From Ardenticatenaceae bacterium (GTDB taxonomy: Bacteria > Chloroflexota > Anaerolineae > Promineifilales > Promineifilaceae), in assembly GCA_011525915.1 (NCBI GenBank), contig WYBM01000056.1, forward strand, positions 24,193 to 88,192: a DNA stretch of 64,000 nt. Reading direction: 5' to 3'. A program made the translations under genes and the position numbers. Below are positions 17,815 through 26,534 of this stretch, piece by piece; positions within the stretch are counted from its first letter, which is position 1, and the number at the start of each line of letters is the position of its first letter. Below the pieces are notes generated by a model. That model was not told where the DNA came from. It made no database searches and was given only the letters and a program-made list of their open reading frames with translations.

Positions 17815-18171
17815 TTAAATCCATTCCAGGACGCCACGGCCCCAGGCGTATGCCAGGCCATCAGCAAGCAAAAGAATAAACAACACGGTCGCCCCAATGG
17901 CAAATAACGAGAGCTGCCCATAGGCGGCCGCTATAGGAAACAGAAAAACAGCTTCAATATCAAAAATGACAAAAACAAGGGCATAAATGTAATACTGCAC
18001 CTTAAACTGTACCCAAGCGTCACCAACAGTCTCGATACCACATTCATAAGTCTGCTGCTTAATGGCGTTTGGCTTTCGGGGGCCAAGCAGGTAATTGATG
18101 AGCATAGGAACCGCCGCTAGAATGGGCGATATCACCACAAAAAGCAGAATAAAATACCAGTCGTTTTGCAC
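17815..18171 (-). CDS. nuoA: NADH-quinone oxidoreductase subunit A
   Basis: First gene of the complex I membrane-arm operon; 118 residues, normal for the family. Three helices and the signature QQTYECGIETVGDAWVQFKVQYYIYALVFVIFDIEAVFLFP are present, including the conserved Cys loop and the Asp/Glu of the third helix. The start is GTG with AAAGGAGTGAAGG upstream; the longer open frame to 18399 is non-coding leader. The operon promoter should lie within the following 120 bases. Confidence 0.95.
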   Translation of the reverse strand: MQNDWYFILLFVVISPILAAVPMLINYLLGPRKPNAIKQQTYECGIETVGDAWVQFKVQYYIYALVFVIFDIEAVFLFPIAAAYGQLSLFAIGATVLFILLLADGLAYAWGRGVLEWI

Positions 18172-18536
18172 GTGGTTCCCTTCACTCCTTTCCTTAGAGA
18201 TTGATTTGTGAATTTTATCCCATTTACCGCGCACAGTTATAACACATGCACCACACAAGGGCAAAGGAAAAGCGATGAGAAATGGGAAGACCCTCTTATG
18301 TGCGGCGCTTTTTTTTATGATGGGGTTCAAGTATACTGGCTCCTGTGGAATGAATGGAGCCTGGCAGTTGTTTACCAACAAATTTGTGGCCTGGGGCATG
18401 GGAGGTTACCGGCCGGGTAATCTCTTATGGTTAACCTCCACGCTTCATGCCAATTGTTGGCTTGTTTTTATTCGGGTGTTTATAAAAATTCAGAAGTCAT
18501 GGATGATATGAATAATCAATTCATAGGACGCTTGTT
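18172..18536. promoter_or_regulatory. divergent intergenic region between nuoA and a response regulator gene
   Basis: No gene is supported in these 365 bases. Toward nuoA (minus strand) a possible sigma-A promoter is TTGCCC, 17 bases, TATAAC, with the -10 at 18236-18241. Toward the regulator, TTGGCT, 17 bases, TTATAA at about 18462-18490 is a weaker candidate. Both are inferred from consensus only. A+T is raised near each start. Confidence 0.35.
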
Positions 18537-19265
18537 ATGTTTGAAAACCCAGTGGAATCACAGCGAATTCTAGCCGTAGATGATAACACGTTTACGTTGC
18601 GGATCGTGCAGCATACCTTGGAGCAGGCGGGGTATCAGGTGATCACGGCCGTATCTGGCCCAGATGCCCTCAAACTCATCAACCGGCATGGCATGCCCCA
18701 CCTGGCCATTGTAGACCTGCACATGCCCATTATGAGCGGCTTTGAGTTTTGCCATGCTGTACGCGAGTTTAGTGATGTGCCCATTATCATGTTAACGGCC
18801 GTGAACACTGAAGAAACGATCATCAAAGGATTACAAGAGTACGCTGAAGATTACATCATTAAACCCTTTAACCCGGAGGAACTAAAAGCCCGCGTGCGCC
18901 GTGTACTGCGCCGCATGGGAGACTATAACTATACCCTTGAGTCTACAACCCGTATCGATGATCGGCTCCTGGTCAACTTTCCCAACCGCGAAGCGCTGGT
19001 CAATGGGCAACCCATTTCCCTCACCCCCACAGAAACCAAACTGCTTTACATCCTGGTACGGAATGCAGGTCGCATTGTGACCACTGATTTCCTGCTCAAC
19101 CGCATCTGGCCCATGGAAGATGCCCAGGAAGACCGGCTGCACGTTCATGTTCACCGGCTGCGCAGCAAGATCGAAGTAAACCCGTCTGAACCTACTTACA
19201 TTATTGCCGAACGTGGCACTGGCTATCGCTTTAATGTCGCCTCTGACCAAATAACCAGCGAATGA
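18537..19265 (+). CDS. OmpR/PhoB-family response regulator
   Basis: DNA-binding regulator of 242 residues. The N-terminal receiver domain has ILAVDDN (acidic pocket), IVDLHMP (phospho-accepting Asp at about 62), MLTAV (Thr) and YIIKPF (Lys). The C-terminal winged helix has LTPTETKLLYILVRNAGRIVTTDFLLNRIWP and HVHVHRLRSKIE with RGTGYRF, the OmpR pattern. No histidine kinase is adjacent, so it is an orphan here. It is divergent from the nuo operon; a role in regulating respiration is possible but unproven. Confidence 0.92.
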   Translation: MFENPVESQRILAVDDNTFTLRIVQHTLEQAGYQVITAVSGPDALKLINRHGMPHLAIVDLHMPIMSGFEFCHAVREFSDVPIIMLTAVNTEETIIKGLQEYAEDYIIKPFNPEELKARVRRVLRRMGDYNYTLESTTRIDDRLLVNFPNREALVNGQPISLTPTETKLLYILVRNAGRIVTTDFLLNRIWPMEDAQEDRLHVHVHRLRSKIEVNPSEPTYIIAERGTGYRFNVASDQITSE

Positions 19266-19267
19266 AG

Positions 19268-19317
19268 TATTTCGCGCCGTAATCACCAAACCTGCTGGGG
19301 ATCTACGGCGCGAAATA
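19268..19317. repeat. 14-bp inverted repeat between convergent genes
   Basis: TATTTCGCGCCGTA at 19268-19281 and its exact complement at 19304-19317 flank a 22-base loop, between the ends of the response regulator and a secreted protein. There is no T-tract, so it may be a bidirectional transcript end or a small repeat. Confidence 0.6.
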
Positions 19318-19362
19318 GCAGCCTACGACGGCGCTTCACTTCACGGCAAGGGCACCTGGATA

Positions 19363-20319
19363 TTAGTTTAAGGGGCAGCCTGTTTCGTTTTGGGCTGCAA
19401 ACAAGTTCTTAATACCCTCAAAATTACCAGTAGCATACGCACTCTGCACCATGGCTATCACATTTGCTGGTGTATAGGCGTAAGAAACGTTTGGGTTGAC
19501 GGCGTTCAGCAAAGCGGCCACGGCATGACGGCCAAGCGCTTTTTCACCGCCACCACCCTGGCTTAATGCACCTACCAAATCCTTGTTAAAAGAGGCGTCA
19601 ACACCAAAAACCACTTCATAATCGTCTGTGGGATTGTATTGTACCCAGGAATCAAAGTGGTGCGGTTGTTTCCAATAACCTGGGGTGCAGCCCTGCCCTC
19701 CGGGGGGAGAGGTGGTTGGGGTGGGGGCCGGTGGTGTAACGGTGGGCGGTACAGGGGTTTCCGTGGGTGGTACAGGGGTTTCCGTGGGTGGTACAGGGGT
19801 TTCCGTGGGTGGTATAGGGGTTTCCGTGGGTGGTACAGGGGTATCTGTAGGCGGCACAGGGGTATCTGTAGGCGGCACCGGAGTGGGGGTGGGTTGGTCA
19901 GTGCAATAGCTGCCTTTGTCTACGTTATACACACGGCGCACTAGTTGGTTGGCAGGGTCAGCATCATTGGTACCCTTATACACCACAACTTTAACCGTAC
20001 AGGGGGGAATGGCCGAAACAAAGGTGATTCTCTGCCCGGCAGCGACGGAACCGGTAAGACGATTAAACTCCCGGTTCTCCACGTTGCCATTAGGGTCCAG
20101 GTAAGCGGCAATAACCACCATGCCCACATCTGCCGCTGCCTCTGTACAATTGTCTACGGTGCCAGTAACTGAATTGCCTGATTGGGCTAAGGTGCCCGTT
20201 AAACTATTACTGGCAGAACAATCGGCAGGGGCAGCTCCTATTAAACTGGCGCTGCCAATAAACGCCAACAGCAAGGCCAGACCTAAAACGAGCAGTCCCT
20301 TACGACTCTTGAAGTTCAT
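19363..20319 (-). CDS. secreted protein with Pro/Thr linker and CTPGYWK C-terminal domain
   Basis: Exported protein of 318 residues. Signal peptide: basic start and LLVLGLALLLAFIGSASLIGA, cleavage near AAPADC. Residues about 35-140 form a small Cys-containing beta-rich domain. Next is a linker of repeated PPTETPV heptads (about 148-205). The C-terminal domain opens with GCTPGYWKQPHHFDSW and closes with a second Cys (TGCPLN); this CTPG(Y/F)WK module is found at the ends of many bacterial secreted proteins, function unknown. AAAGGAG precedes the ATG. The linker is encoded by a 21-base tandem repeat and its length probably varies between strains. Confidence 0.75.
   Translation of the reverse strand: MNFKSRKGLLVLGLALLLAFIGSASLIGAAPADCSASNSLTGTLAQSGNSVTGTVDNCTEAAADVGMVVIAAYLDPNGNVENREFNRLTGSVAAGQRITFVSAIPPCTVKVVVYKGTNDADPANQLVRRVYNVDKGSYCTDQPTPTPVPPTDTPVPPTDTPVPPTETPIPPTETPVPPTETPVPPTETPVPPTVTPPAPTPTTSPPGGQGCTPGYWKQPHHFDSWVQYNPTDDYEVVFGVDASFNKDLVGALSQGGGGEKALGRHAVAALLNAVNPNVSYAYTPANVIAMVQSAYATGNFEGIKNLFAAQNETGCPLN
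19745..19880. repeat. 21-bp coding minisatellite
   Basis: About seven tandem copies of a 21-base unit (GGTACAGGGGTTTCCGTGGG plus one base) that read PPTETPV in the secreted protein on the minus strand. Copies towards 19880 diverge (GGCACAGGGGTATCTGTAGG). Confidence 0.85.
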
Positions 20320-20743
20320 ACTTTTCTCCTTTAGAAATTAAGTACGCTGTTTCACAAAAATCACACTTTGGTGGGGCGACCCTTGTGGCCGCCCTGAGCG
20401 GGCAGGCACAAGACCAGCCCCTACCATAGGTCATAAAACTTCTGAAACAGTGCATTAAGCAGTATAACAATACAATCTGTGGGTTTTATCTCGCAACACA
20501 ACACATTTTTATGTTAACCAAAGCATTCCTGCGGCAGTTTGAATGACTTGTCCTGGCAAGATACCACCTCCTCCAACACAACGCTTTCTCCATTTGTTTT
20601 TGCTGTCAATGTATGCTTTTCACTATTGTCTTGATCTGGACTTTCGTTATCACTTAAGAGGATGGCGAACTTTGACCATATTTGACCCCAACCCGTTTGC
20701 CATTCCAGGGTATTGTGCCAGAATAGAAAAAAGGAGAGTATCT
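20320..20743. other. intergenic region upstream of the nitroreductase
   Basis: 424 bases between divergent genes. It contains the hairpin repeat at 20369-20426. The open frame running from 20543 into the nitroreductase has no ribosome site before 20744. I see no further gene. Confidence 0.5.
20369..20426. repeat. imperfect hairpin repeat of the GTGGGGCGACC type
   Basis: GGTGGGGCGACCCTTGTG pairs with CACAAGACCAGCCCCTACC across GCCCTGAGCGGGC. Similar GTAGGGGCGACC...CAGGCCTGCCCCTAC elements are dispersed in genomes of filamentous bacteria; this is the only copy in the window. Confidence 0.6.
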
Positions 20744-21418
20744 ATGGATTTGACCGTCGTAGACAAATTATTGACAACCACACGTTCTGTGCGTAAAAGG
20801 CTGGACCTGACCCGGCCTGTGCCTACGGCCGTTTTACAAGCGTGTCTGGAGATCGCCATTCAAGCGCCCACAGGTGGTAATTCTCAAGGCTGGAACTTCA
20901 TGATTATTACCGATCCGGCGAAGAAAGAGAAAATTGGTGACCTATATCGTGACTCTTTTAACATTTATGCTCGGGCACGCGAGGAGCAAGCTGCATCCCA
21001 GGGGAAGGGTGAGCTGTACGAACAGCAGCAAACGCGCGTGGTGAAGTCCGCACTGTATCTGGCCAAAAATATGAGGCGGGTGCCGGTGATGGTCATTCCC
21101 TGCATTCACGGCCGTGTTGAAACCCTGGACCCCATGGCTCAAGCTGGCCTTTATGGCTCCATTTTACCGGCCACCTGGTCACTCATGTTGGCCTTGCGGG
21201 CGCGGGGGCTGGGGGCTGCCTGGACAACCCTACATTTGCGCTATGAAAAAGAAGTGGCCGCCATTCTGGGCATCCCTGACAATGTGACACAGGCGGCCTT
21301 GCTGCCTGTGGCCTACTACACCGGCACCGATTTTAAGCCGGCGCGGCGTAACCCCGTGCCCACAGTGACTTCCTGGAATCAATGGGGCAACTTGCAGGAA
21401 CCTTCCAGTGATACATAA
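20744..21418 (+). CDS. nitroreductase-family flavoprotein
   Basis: FMN-dependent oxidoreductase fold, 224 residues. The FMN-binding start TTRSVRKRLDLTRPVP (Arg-Ser-x-Arg pattern) is followed by AIQAPTGGNSQGWNFMIITD and later SLMLALRARGLGAAWTTLHL. The physiological substrate cannot be read from sequence. The start was set at the ATG preceded by AAAAAAGGAGAG, shortening the open frame by 67 codons. The next gene, a flavin monooxygenase-like enzyme, begins 27 bases later, so the pair is probably co-transcribed. Confidence 0.88.
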   Translation: MDLTVVDKLLTTTRSVRKRLDLTRPVPTAVLQACLEIAIQAPTGGNSQGWNFMIITDPAKKEKIGDLYRDSFNIYARAREEQAASQGKGELYEQQQTRVVKSALYLAKNMRRVPVMVIPCIHGRVETLDPMAQAGLYGSILPATWSLMLALRARGLGAAWTTLHLRYEKEVAAILGIPDNVTQAALLPVAYYTGTDFKPARRNPVPTVTSWNQWGNLQEPSSDT

Positions 21419-21445
21419 CAGCCCGACTGTTTCCACCACTGCCTT

Positions 21446-22771
21446 ATGAGTGAAAAGGTTTGTATCATTGGCGCCGGCGCCTCTGGTATGACATCAGCCA
21501 AAACGCTGAAGGAACAGGGCATCCCGTTTGATTGTTTTGAGATGGGGTCTGACATTGGCGGCAACTGGCGTTACAACAATGACAACGGCCGTTCCGCCGC
21601 GTATGACTCGCTCACCATAGATACCTCCAAAGACCGGATGCAATTTTCTGACTTCCCCATGCCGGCCGACTATCCCATTTTTCCCCATCACAGCCAGATT
21701 TTGCGTTACTTTGAGGCCTACGTGGCCCATTTTGGGCTGCGGCCGTGCATCACCTTCCGCACCCAGGTCATGCACGTCACCCCAGCCGCTGACCGCGGGT
21801 TCATCGTAACCACCCGCCAGGTAGACAGCGGCCAGGAACAGACGGGGCAGTACCGCGCCGTCCTCGTCTGTAACGGCCATCACTGGCATCCCAAACTGCC
21901 CCATTTTCCCGGCGACTTTTACGGCGAAACCGCCCATTCTCGCAGCTACCGTAACCCCCAGGGGTTGGCCGACCTTAATGTGCTTGTGGTCGGTATTGGT
22001 AATTCGGGGGTAGACATTGCCTGTGAAACGGCGTCCGTGGCCCGGCAAGTGTACCTTTCCACGCGCCGCGGCGCTCACGTCTTGCCGCGGTTTCTATGGG
22101 GCCGCCCCATCGATAAGTTTGTGACCCCTTTTAGTTCTCGCCTACCCACCTACCTGCAATCTTTCCTTTTAGAAAAGTTGATTCAACTGGACCGGGGCGA
22201 CCAGACAAAATTTGGTATTCCCAAACCAGATTTCCGGATTTCAGCCACACATGGCACCGTATCCACGGAATTACCAGAGTTGGTGCAAAACGGCCGTGTA
22301 CGCATCAAGCCAAACGTCTCAGAATTAAGAGGCGAACAGGTCTGTTTTGCCGATGGCAGCCTGGAAAACATCGATGTAATTATCTATGCCACCGGCTACC
22401 AGATAACCTTCCCTTTCTTCGACCAGCATCTTATCAACGTGACAAATAACGCTATTCCCCTTTATCATCGTGTGGTTCCTCTGGGCGTGCCTGATCTTTA
22501 CTTCATTGGCCTTCTGCAACCGTTAGGGCCCATCATGCCCCTGGCAGAACTGCAAGCCAAATGGGTGGCCTTATTGTTAACCGGGCAGGCCGCCCTGCCT
22601 GATCGGGCCACAATGGCGGCCGAAGTTGCCGCCTACCAGGCTGCGCTTCGCAAGCGTTATGTCAACTCCACACGCCATACGATCCAGGTAGACCTATTTC
22701 CGTATATCCGGGAACTGGAAAAAGAGATGGCTGACGGCCGCGGCCGAGCATCACGGGCTTTTCTGGCTTGA
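21446..22771 (+). CDS. flavin-containing monooxygenase-like NAD(P)/FAD oxidoreductase
   Basis: 441 residues with FAD motif VCIIGAGASGMTSAKTL at the start and the NADP motif VLVVGIGNSGVDIACE in the middle. Between them FYGETAHSRSYR matches the FMO fingerprint F-x-G-x3-H-S-x2-Y. The conserved 'IGGNWRY' and 'YATGYQITFPF' stretches are also present. FMOs oxygenate soft nucleophiles such as amines and sulfides; the substrate here is unknown. It directly follows the nitroreductase gene. No clear ribosome site precedes the ATG, which fits translational coupling. Confidence 0.9.
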   Translation: MSEKVCIIGAGASGMTSAKTLKEQGIPFDCFEMGSDIGGNWRYNNDNGRSAAYDSLTIDTSKDRMQFSDFPMPADYPIFPHHSQILRYFEAYVAHFGLRPCITFRTQVMHVTPAADRGFIVTTRQVDSGQEQTGQYRAVLVCNGHHWHPKLPHFPGDFYGETAHSRSYRNPQGLADLNVLVVGIGNSGVDIACETASVARQVYLSTRRGAHVLPRFLWGRPIDKFVTPFSSRLPTYLQSFLLEKLIQLDRGDQTKFGIPKPDFRISATHGTVSTELPELVQNGRVRIKPNVSELRGEQVCFADGSLENIDVIIYATGYQITFPFFDQHLINVTNNAIPLYHRVVPLGVPDLYFIGLLQPLGPIMPLAELQAKWVALLLTGQAALPDRATMAAEVAAYQAALRKRYVNSTRHTIQVDLFPYIRELEKEMADGRGRASRAFLA

Positions 22772-23121
22772 ACGGCATCATACACAAACAACCTAATATC
22801 AGTTTTCAGTCATCAGTGTACAGTTTTCAGTGCTGGCCTACCTCTGGAAATAGTCTACTGAAAACGGATGACCGAGTTCTGATGACTGGTACGGGGGTGA
22901 ACGTCACGTGAAAGGTTGTAAAAAAACGGCTATCTTAAGACATCCTGAAACCATGCCCGCTAACTTTTAGCGTAACCGGATATTTCCATTTATGTAGGGT
23001 TTTTTACCTATTGCCAGCCCCTCCGGCAAAGCGTCACAATAACTGGCAGATCAACTTTAACTTGGTGACGGCCGTGGCAGTACCCAATCGGCCCGCAGGT
23101 ATGGTATAAGGATAAAAGAGT
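22772..23121. other. intergenic region with a CAGT-type repeat
   Basis: 350 bases. The first third is the interspersed repeat at 22795-22892. The rest holds no gene or structure that I can support except a weak ribosome site (AAGGAT) before the next ATG. Confidence 0.5.
22795..22892. repeat. CAGT-type interspersed repeat, full-length copy A
   Basis: CAGT-rich left arm, a central core (GGCCTACCTCTGGAAATAGT at 22836-22855) and an ACTG-rich right arm. The core is nearly identical to that of copy B at 31307-31401 and is the reverse complement of the core at 41085-41116. Confidence 0.85.
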
Positions 23122-24564
23122 ATGGAAACATACGCAGAGGGTACATTCACCGTTCGGGGGCACAACATTCATTTTGTGGAGGCAGGTAAACGCGGGCGGC
23201 AAATTGCCCTGCTTATTCATGGGTGGTCAAGCTCCTGGTATGCGACCTCTCCCCTACTCGGTTTGTTGGCCCAAAGATTTCACTGCATTGCCATAGACCT
23301 GCCCGGCTACGGCAAATCACCAGCGCTGGCCGAAACCACCACCATCCCGGCGTATGTCGACCTGTTAGCCGACCTCATTGAACAGATCAGCGACAGCCCG
23401 GTTGTCCTGGTGGGTCACTCGATGGGTGGTATGATCAGCATCAACCTGGCGTTGGCATATCCCATCCTGGTAGAGCGCATGGTACTCATCTGCCCTACCA
23501 TCAGCGGCAACCTTTCCACATCCATCAATCTGTTCATCTCCCCCATTACCATGATGGAACGGTTTGGCCTGGGCAGTTCGCTGGTCACGGCCGTGGAACA
23601 TACCTTTGTGGGCCTTACAGACCGGCTCATGCGTCCCGTCAGCTTTGCCGAACGCACCGGCATCAGCAAAGCTGACTATGAAATGCTGCGTCAAGATGCC
23701 CGGCGGCCTGGCCAGGGGCGTGTGCGCTTTGAATGCTTCCACGCCATGCGGGACAATGATCTACGCGGCCGTTTGAGCCAGGTTGACACACCCGCTCTCA
23801 TCATCTGGGGTGCCGAAGACAACACCGTCCCTTTGCGTGACGCCGGTATTGTCAGCGATGAATGGCCTCAGGCTGATTTACGCATCTTCCCCAGAGCTGG
23901 GCATTGGCCCCACTTTGAAACACCAGATGTCACTCGCCGCCAGGTGGCCGCCTACCTGGGGCTGCCCCTCAGCAGCTCTGACCTGTACACCCCCGTAGGC
24001 GATGCCGAACTGGAACGCATCAGTGACATCGCCCAATTCCTGACACACTCTGACGTGGGTGATAATTTGAATCAGGCCCAGCGTCTACGGCTGGCCGCCC
24101 AATGTCAGGTGCGGGTTTTTGAACCGGGTGAACTCATCGCCGAGGCCTCTGAAGCCAGCGATGAATTATTCATCATCCAGCAAGGATATGTCGAGGTGTG
24201 GAAACACCCCGATGGCCTTGACAGCCACGATCACGACCATGAAGATATTCAGCATGTGGCCAATTTGCGCGCCGGGCAGATCACAGGCGAGCTGGCCATG
24301 CTGGATCGGGGCGGCCGTAGTGCAGACCTGATTGCCGGCAGTGAAGGCGCCACCCTGCTGGTATTAACCCGTGACCGGCTGCTGGCTTTGTGTGAGGATG
24401 ATACGGCCCTGGGCTACCGCTTCTTGTGGAACATTTCCCAGGCCATGTCACGCCGGGTCCGTTTTGTATTGTGGCAGTTAAACCGCGCTGAACAGCGTCG
24501 TCTTGACGAAGGGCAGCGGCGCACCACCAAAAAAATGGAACCCGTCGCTATTCCCACAGATTAA
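23122..24564 (+). CDS. alpha/beta hydrolase fused to a cyclic nucleotide-binding-like domain
   Basis: 480 residues in two parts. Residues 1-280 are an alpha/beta hydrolase: oxyanion segment LLIHGWSSSWY, nucleophile elbow VGHSMGG (Ser about 100), acid in WGAEDNTVPL and His in AGHWPHFE, so the triad is complete. Residues about 320-450 form a cNMP-binding (CRP-type) beta roll: VRVFEPGELIAEASEASDELFIIQQGYVEVW, then GQITGELAMLDRGGRSADLIAG, where the GE and RSA parts match the phosphate-binding cassette. A His/Asp-rich loop (DSHDHDHEDIQH) lies inside the roll. No DNA-binding helix follows, so the domain probably controls the hydrolase or its location. The substrate is unknown. Confidence 0.85.
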   Translation: METYAEGTFTVRGHNIHFVEAGKRGRQIALLIHGWSSSWYATSPLLGLLAQRFHCIAIDLPGYGKSPALAETTTIPAYVDLLADLIEQISDSPVVLVGHSMGGMISINLALAYPILVERMVLICPTISGNLSTSINLFISPITMMERFGLGSSLVTAVEHTFVGLTDRLMRPVSFAERTGISKADYEMLRQDARRPGQGRVRFECFHAMRDNDLRGRLSQVDTPALIIWGAEDNTVPLRDAGIVSDEWPQADLRIFPRAGHWPHFETPDVTRRQVAAYLGLPLSSSDLYTPVGDAELERISDIAQFLTHSDVGDNLNQAQRLRLAAQCQVRVFEPGELIAEASEASDELFIIQQGYVEVWKHPDGLDSHDHDHEDIQHVANLRAGQITGELAMLDRGGRSADLIAGSEGATLLVLTRDRLLALCEDDTALGYRFLWNISQAMSRRVRFVLWQLNRAEQRRLDEGQRRTTKKMEPVAIPTD

Positions 24565-24597
24565 ACCCTGCATTTGAATGATTACCCGGCATCAACC

Positions 24598-24637
24598 AAA
24601 CGCCAGATCGCTTCGCTCATCTGGCGTTTGTGCTTTT
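24598..24637 (+). terminator. rho-independent terminator
   Basis: AAACGCCAGA (24598-24607) pairs perfectly with TCTGGCGTTT (24620-24629) and is followed by GTGCTTTT. It lies 34 bases after the hydrolase stop. Confidence 0.75.
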
Positions 24638-24872
24638 AAGCTTCATTTCTCCGTCAAAGATCACACTATATAGATGACATTTGCCACGCGCCTCAGCCTG
24701 GGCCGGATTTTAGAATGTGTACACACAAACAAAGCAGATAGTAAGGTAAGCTCCGGAACTCCTAAAATAAAAAATGTGCGGCTAGAACCCGGGTTTACAA
24801 CCAGCAAAAGCGTGTTAAACGCCCTTGCCTGATTCAAATTTGCGCTTTTGTCAAACAACTAAAGGAGAAACC

Positions 24873-25301
24873 ATGTTAACAACTAGTGACCTGATGACCA
24901 TTGATCCAGACCTGGTTAACCCGGACACCCCGCTGCGTGAGGTAGTGGGTTTGATGAACAAACGTGGCACGCGTCAATTGCTGGTGGTAGACGGGGGAAA
25001 ACTGGTGGGCATTATTACCGATCGGGATATTCGGTTGGCCGTGAACTCCCCCCTATTGGCTGAAGACCCACTAGAACGCATTGTCCTGCTAGACCAGTTT
25101 ACCGCCGGCAGTTGCATGACCCATAATCCAAAAACAGTGACCCCAGATACACCCATCCATAAAGTCGCCCAAATATTGAGCGCGTACAAATATGGTGCCT
25201 TACCGGTAGTTGAAAATGATACCCTCGTTGGCATTATCTCGGTAACAGATTTATTAAATCAGATGGCATTGATACCGGAATCTGAGCCTCTAAAATGGTG
25301 A
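24873..25301 (+). CDS. CBS-domain pair protein
   Basis: 142 residues made of two CBS motifs: MTIDPDLVNPDTPLREVVGLM ... LLVVDGGKLVGIITDRDIRLAV, and MTHNPKTVTPDTPIHKVAQIL ... LPVVENDTLVGIISVTDLLNQM. Such stand-alone Bateman modules bind adenosine-type ligands and regulate partner proteins; no partner is adjacent. The start was set at the ATG preceded by AAAGGAG; the longer frame has no ribosome site. It is flanked by terminators on both sides, so it is a single-gene unit. Confidence 0.92.
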   Translation: MLTTSDLMTIDPDLVNPDTPLREVVGLMNKRGTRQLLVVDGGKLVGIITDRDIRLAVNSPLLAEDPLERIVLLDQFTAGSCMTHNPKTVTPDTPIHKVAQILSAYKYGALPVVENDTLVGIISVTDLLNQMALIPESEPLKW

Positions 25302-25328
25302 TCGAATCCTCCTCCAAACCAGATAAAG

Positions 25329-25355
25329 ATGCCGGGGCAAACTCCGGCATTTTTA
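25329..25355 (+). terminator. rho-independent terminator of the CBS gene
   Basis: ATGCCGG (25329-25335) and CCGGCAT (25344-25350) close an eight-base loop and are followed by TTTTATT. Confidence 0.85.
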
Positions 25356-25434
25356 TTATGAGAAATTGACAAGATTCCTCTCCCTGGTTACCGTCCATAT
25401 TGCCAATGGCTGCACCTGACCATAAAATCAGGCC

Positions 25435-26517
25435 ATGTGCCTGACACAACACTTTTCTCCGGAAATCCCGCCACTCATTGATCCGGCAACATGTTTAATG
25501 CCTTTGCCAGACAAGGTGGTGGTGTCGCGGCTAGATGAGCACACCCTGCATGTTCGATGGCAGCCCACGGCCGTGACCACCCGCCTCTTTGTGGGCGTCC
25601 ATCCTGAACAAATTGATCTTTCACGTCCTTTGGCCGAGGTGGAAAATGGCCAGGAAACAACCCTCTCCAACCCTTACCCTGCCCACCGCCCCTACATTGC
25701 CGTGCAATTCATAGGCGGCAGCGCCGACGGCCAATGGATTGTCACCGCTGAACGTTTCTTGCCGCTGGCAGGTGGTGTCAACTTTCGGGATGTAGGCGGG
25801 TATGAAACAGTCGACGGCCGTCAACTGCGTTGGGGAACGTTATATCGCTCCGGCGTTCTTTCCGAATTGACAGAGCCTGACCAGCAGTATTTGGGCTGCC
25901 TGGGGCTTCGCCTGGTGTGTGACATGCGCACCACCGGCGAAACTCGCAAACGCCCTAACCGGCTGCCAGCCGATCCCCATTTACAGCTTATACATTTGCC
26001 AGAACAAAACCTGGAACGGGCAGCACGTTGGCGCGGGGTGACGGCCGTGCTCTTTAACCGTTCGCAGCTTGATAGCCTGATGGACGAAGGGTACACCCGC
26101 GTCATGATAGACAAAAATGCGGCCCTCATTGGCCAGGTGCTGCGCCATCTGGCCAACCCGGCCAACTACCCGGCCGTCATCCATTGTTCAGCCGGCAAAG
26201 ACCGCACCGCCATCGTTATTGCCCTGCTTTTGCACATCTTGGGTGTGCCGTGGTCCACTATCCTGGCCGATTACACGTTGAGCAACTTACATTATGACAA
26301 GTTCCGTGCCGGCATTCAGGCAGACATGACCATCTTGACCCCCCTGGGGATCACCGCTGATCACGTGCAGCCCATTGTCCTGGTCAAAACCGGGCGTCTG
26401 CTCAAAATGAAACAACACATCGAACAAACCTATGGCAGCATAGAGCGTTACCTTCAAGATAAAGCAGGCCTGCATGAACACATGCGGGCACAATTGCGAG
26501 CAAATCTATTAACATAA
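25435..26517 (+). CDS. tyrosine/serine phosphatase (DSP-like) with N-terminal beta-sandwich
   Basis: 360 residues. Residues about 110-330 are a bacterial tyrosine phosphatase of the PF13350 type: NFRDVGGYETVDGRQLRWGTLYRSG, CDMRTTGE and the catalytic loop HCSAGKDRT (Cys at about 251, Arg at 257). The first 110 residues form an Ig/FN3-like beta-sandwich (LHVRWQPTAVTTRLFVG). No signal peptide is evident, so it is probably cytoplasmic. Family members act on phosphotyrosine or phosphoinositides; the substrate is open. The Nudix gene begins 17 bases later. Confidence 0.9.
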   Translation: MCLTQHFSPEIPPLIDPATCLMPLPDKVVVSRLDEHTLHVRWQPTAVTTRLFVGVHPEQIDLSRPLAEVENGQETTLSNPYPAHRPYIAVQFIGGSADGQWIVTAERFLPLAGGVNFRDVGGYETVDGRQLRWGTLYRSGVLSELTEPDQQYLGCLGLRLVCDMRTTGETRKRPNRLPADPHLQLIHLPEQNLERAARWRGVTAVLFNRSQLDSLMDEGYTRVMIDKNAALIGQVLRHLANPANYPAVIHCSAGKDRTAIVIALLLHILGVPWSTILADYTLSNLHYDKFRAGIQADMTILTPLGITADHVQPIVLVKTGRLLKMKQHIEQTYGSIERYLQDKAGLHEHMRAQLRANLLT

Positions 26518-26534
26518 CGTCAAAGAGATAACCC

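Noticed and set aside
8209..18171. Mrp antiporter or membrane hydrogenase operon instead of complex I
   Set aside because: nuoA, nuoH, nuoJ and nuoK are all present with complex I signatures; no Mrp-specific subunits or hydrogenase genes are seen.
18208..18511. Small Cys-containing open frames upstream of the response regulator
   Set aside because: Two overlapping frames with no clear ribosome site in the divergent promoter region; nothing supports translation.
19745..19880. CRISPR-like array
   Set aside because: Units are 21 bases, contiguous with no spacers, and in frame in a linker: a minisatellite.
20543..20743. N-terminal extension of the nitroreductase
   Set aside because: No ribosome site, no family similarity, and a good site sits just before the ATG at 20744.
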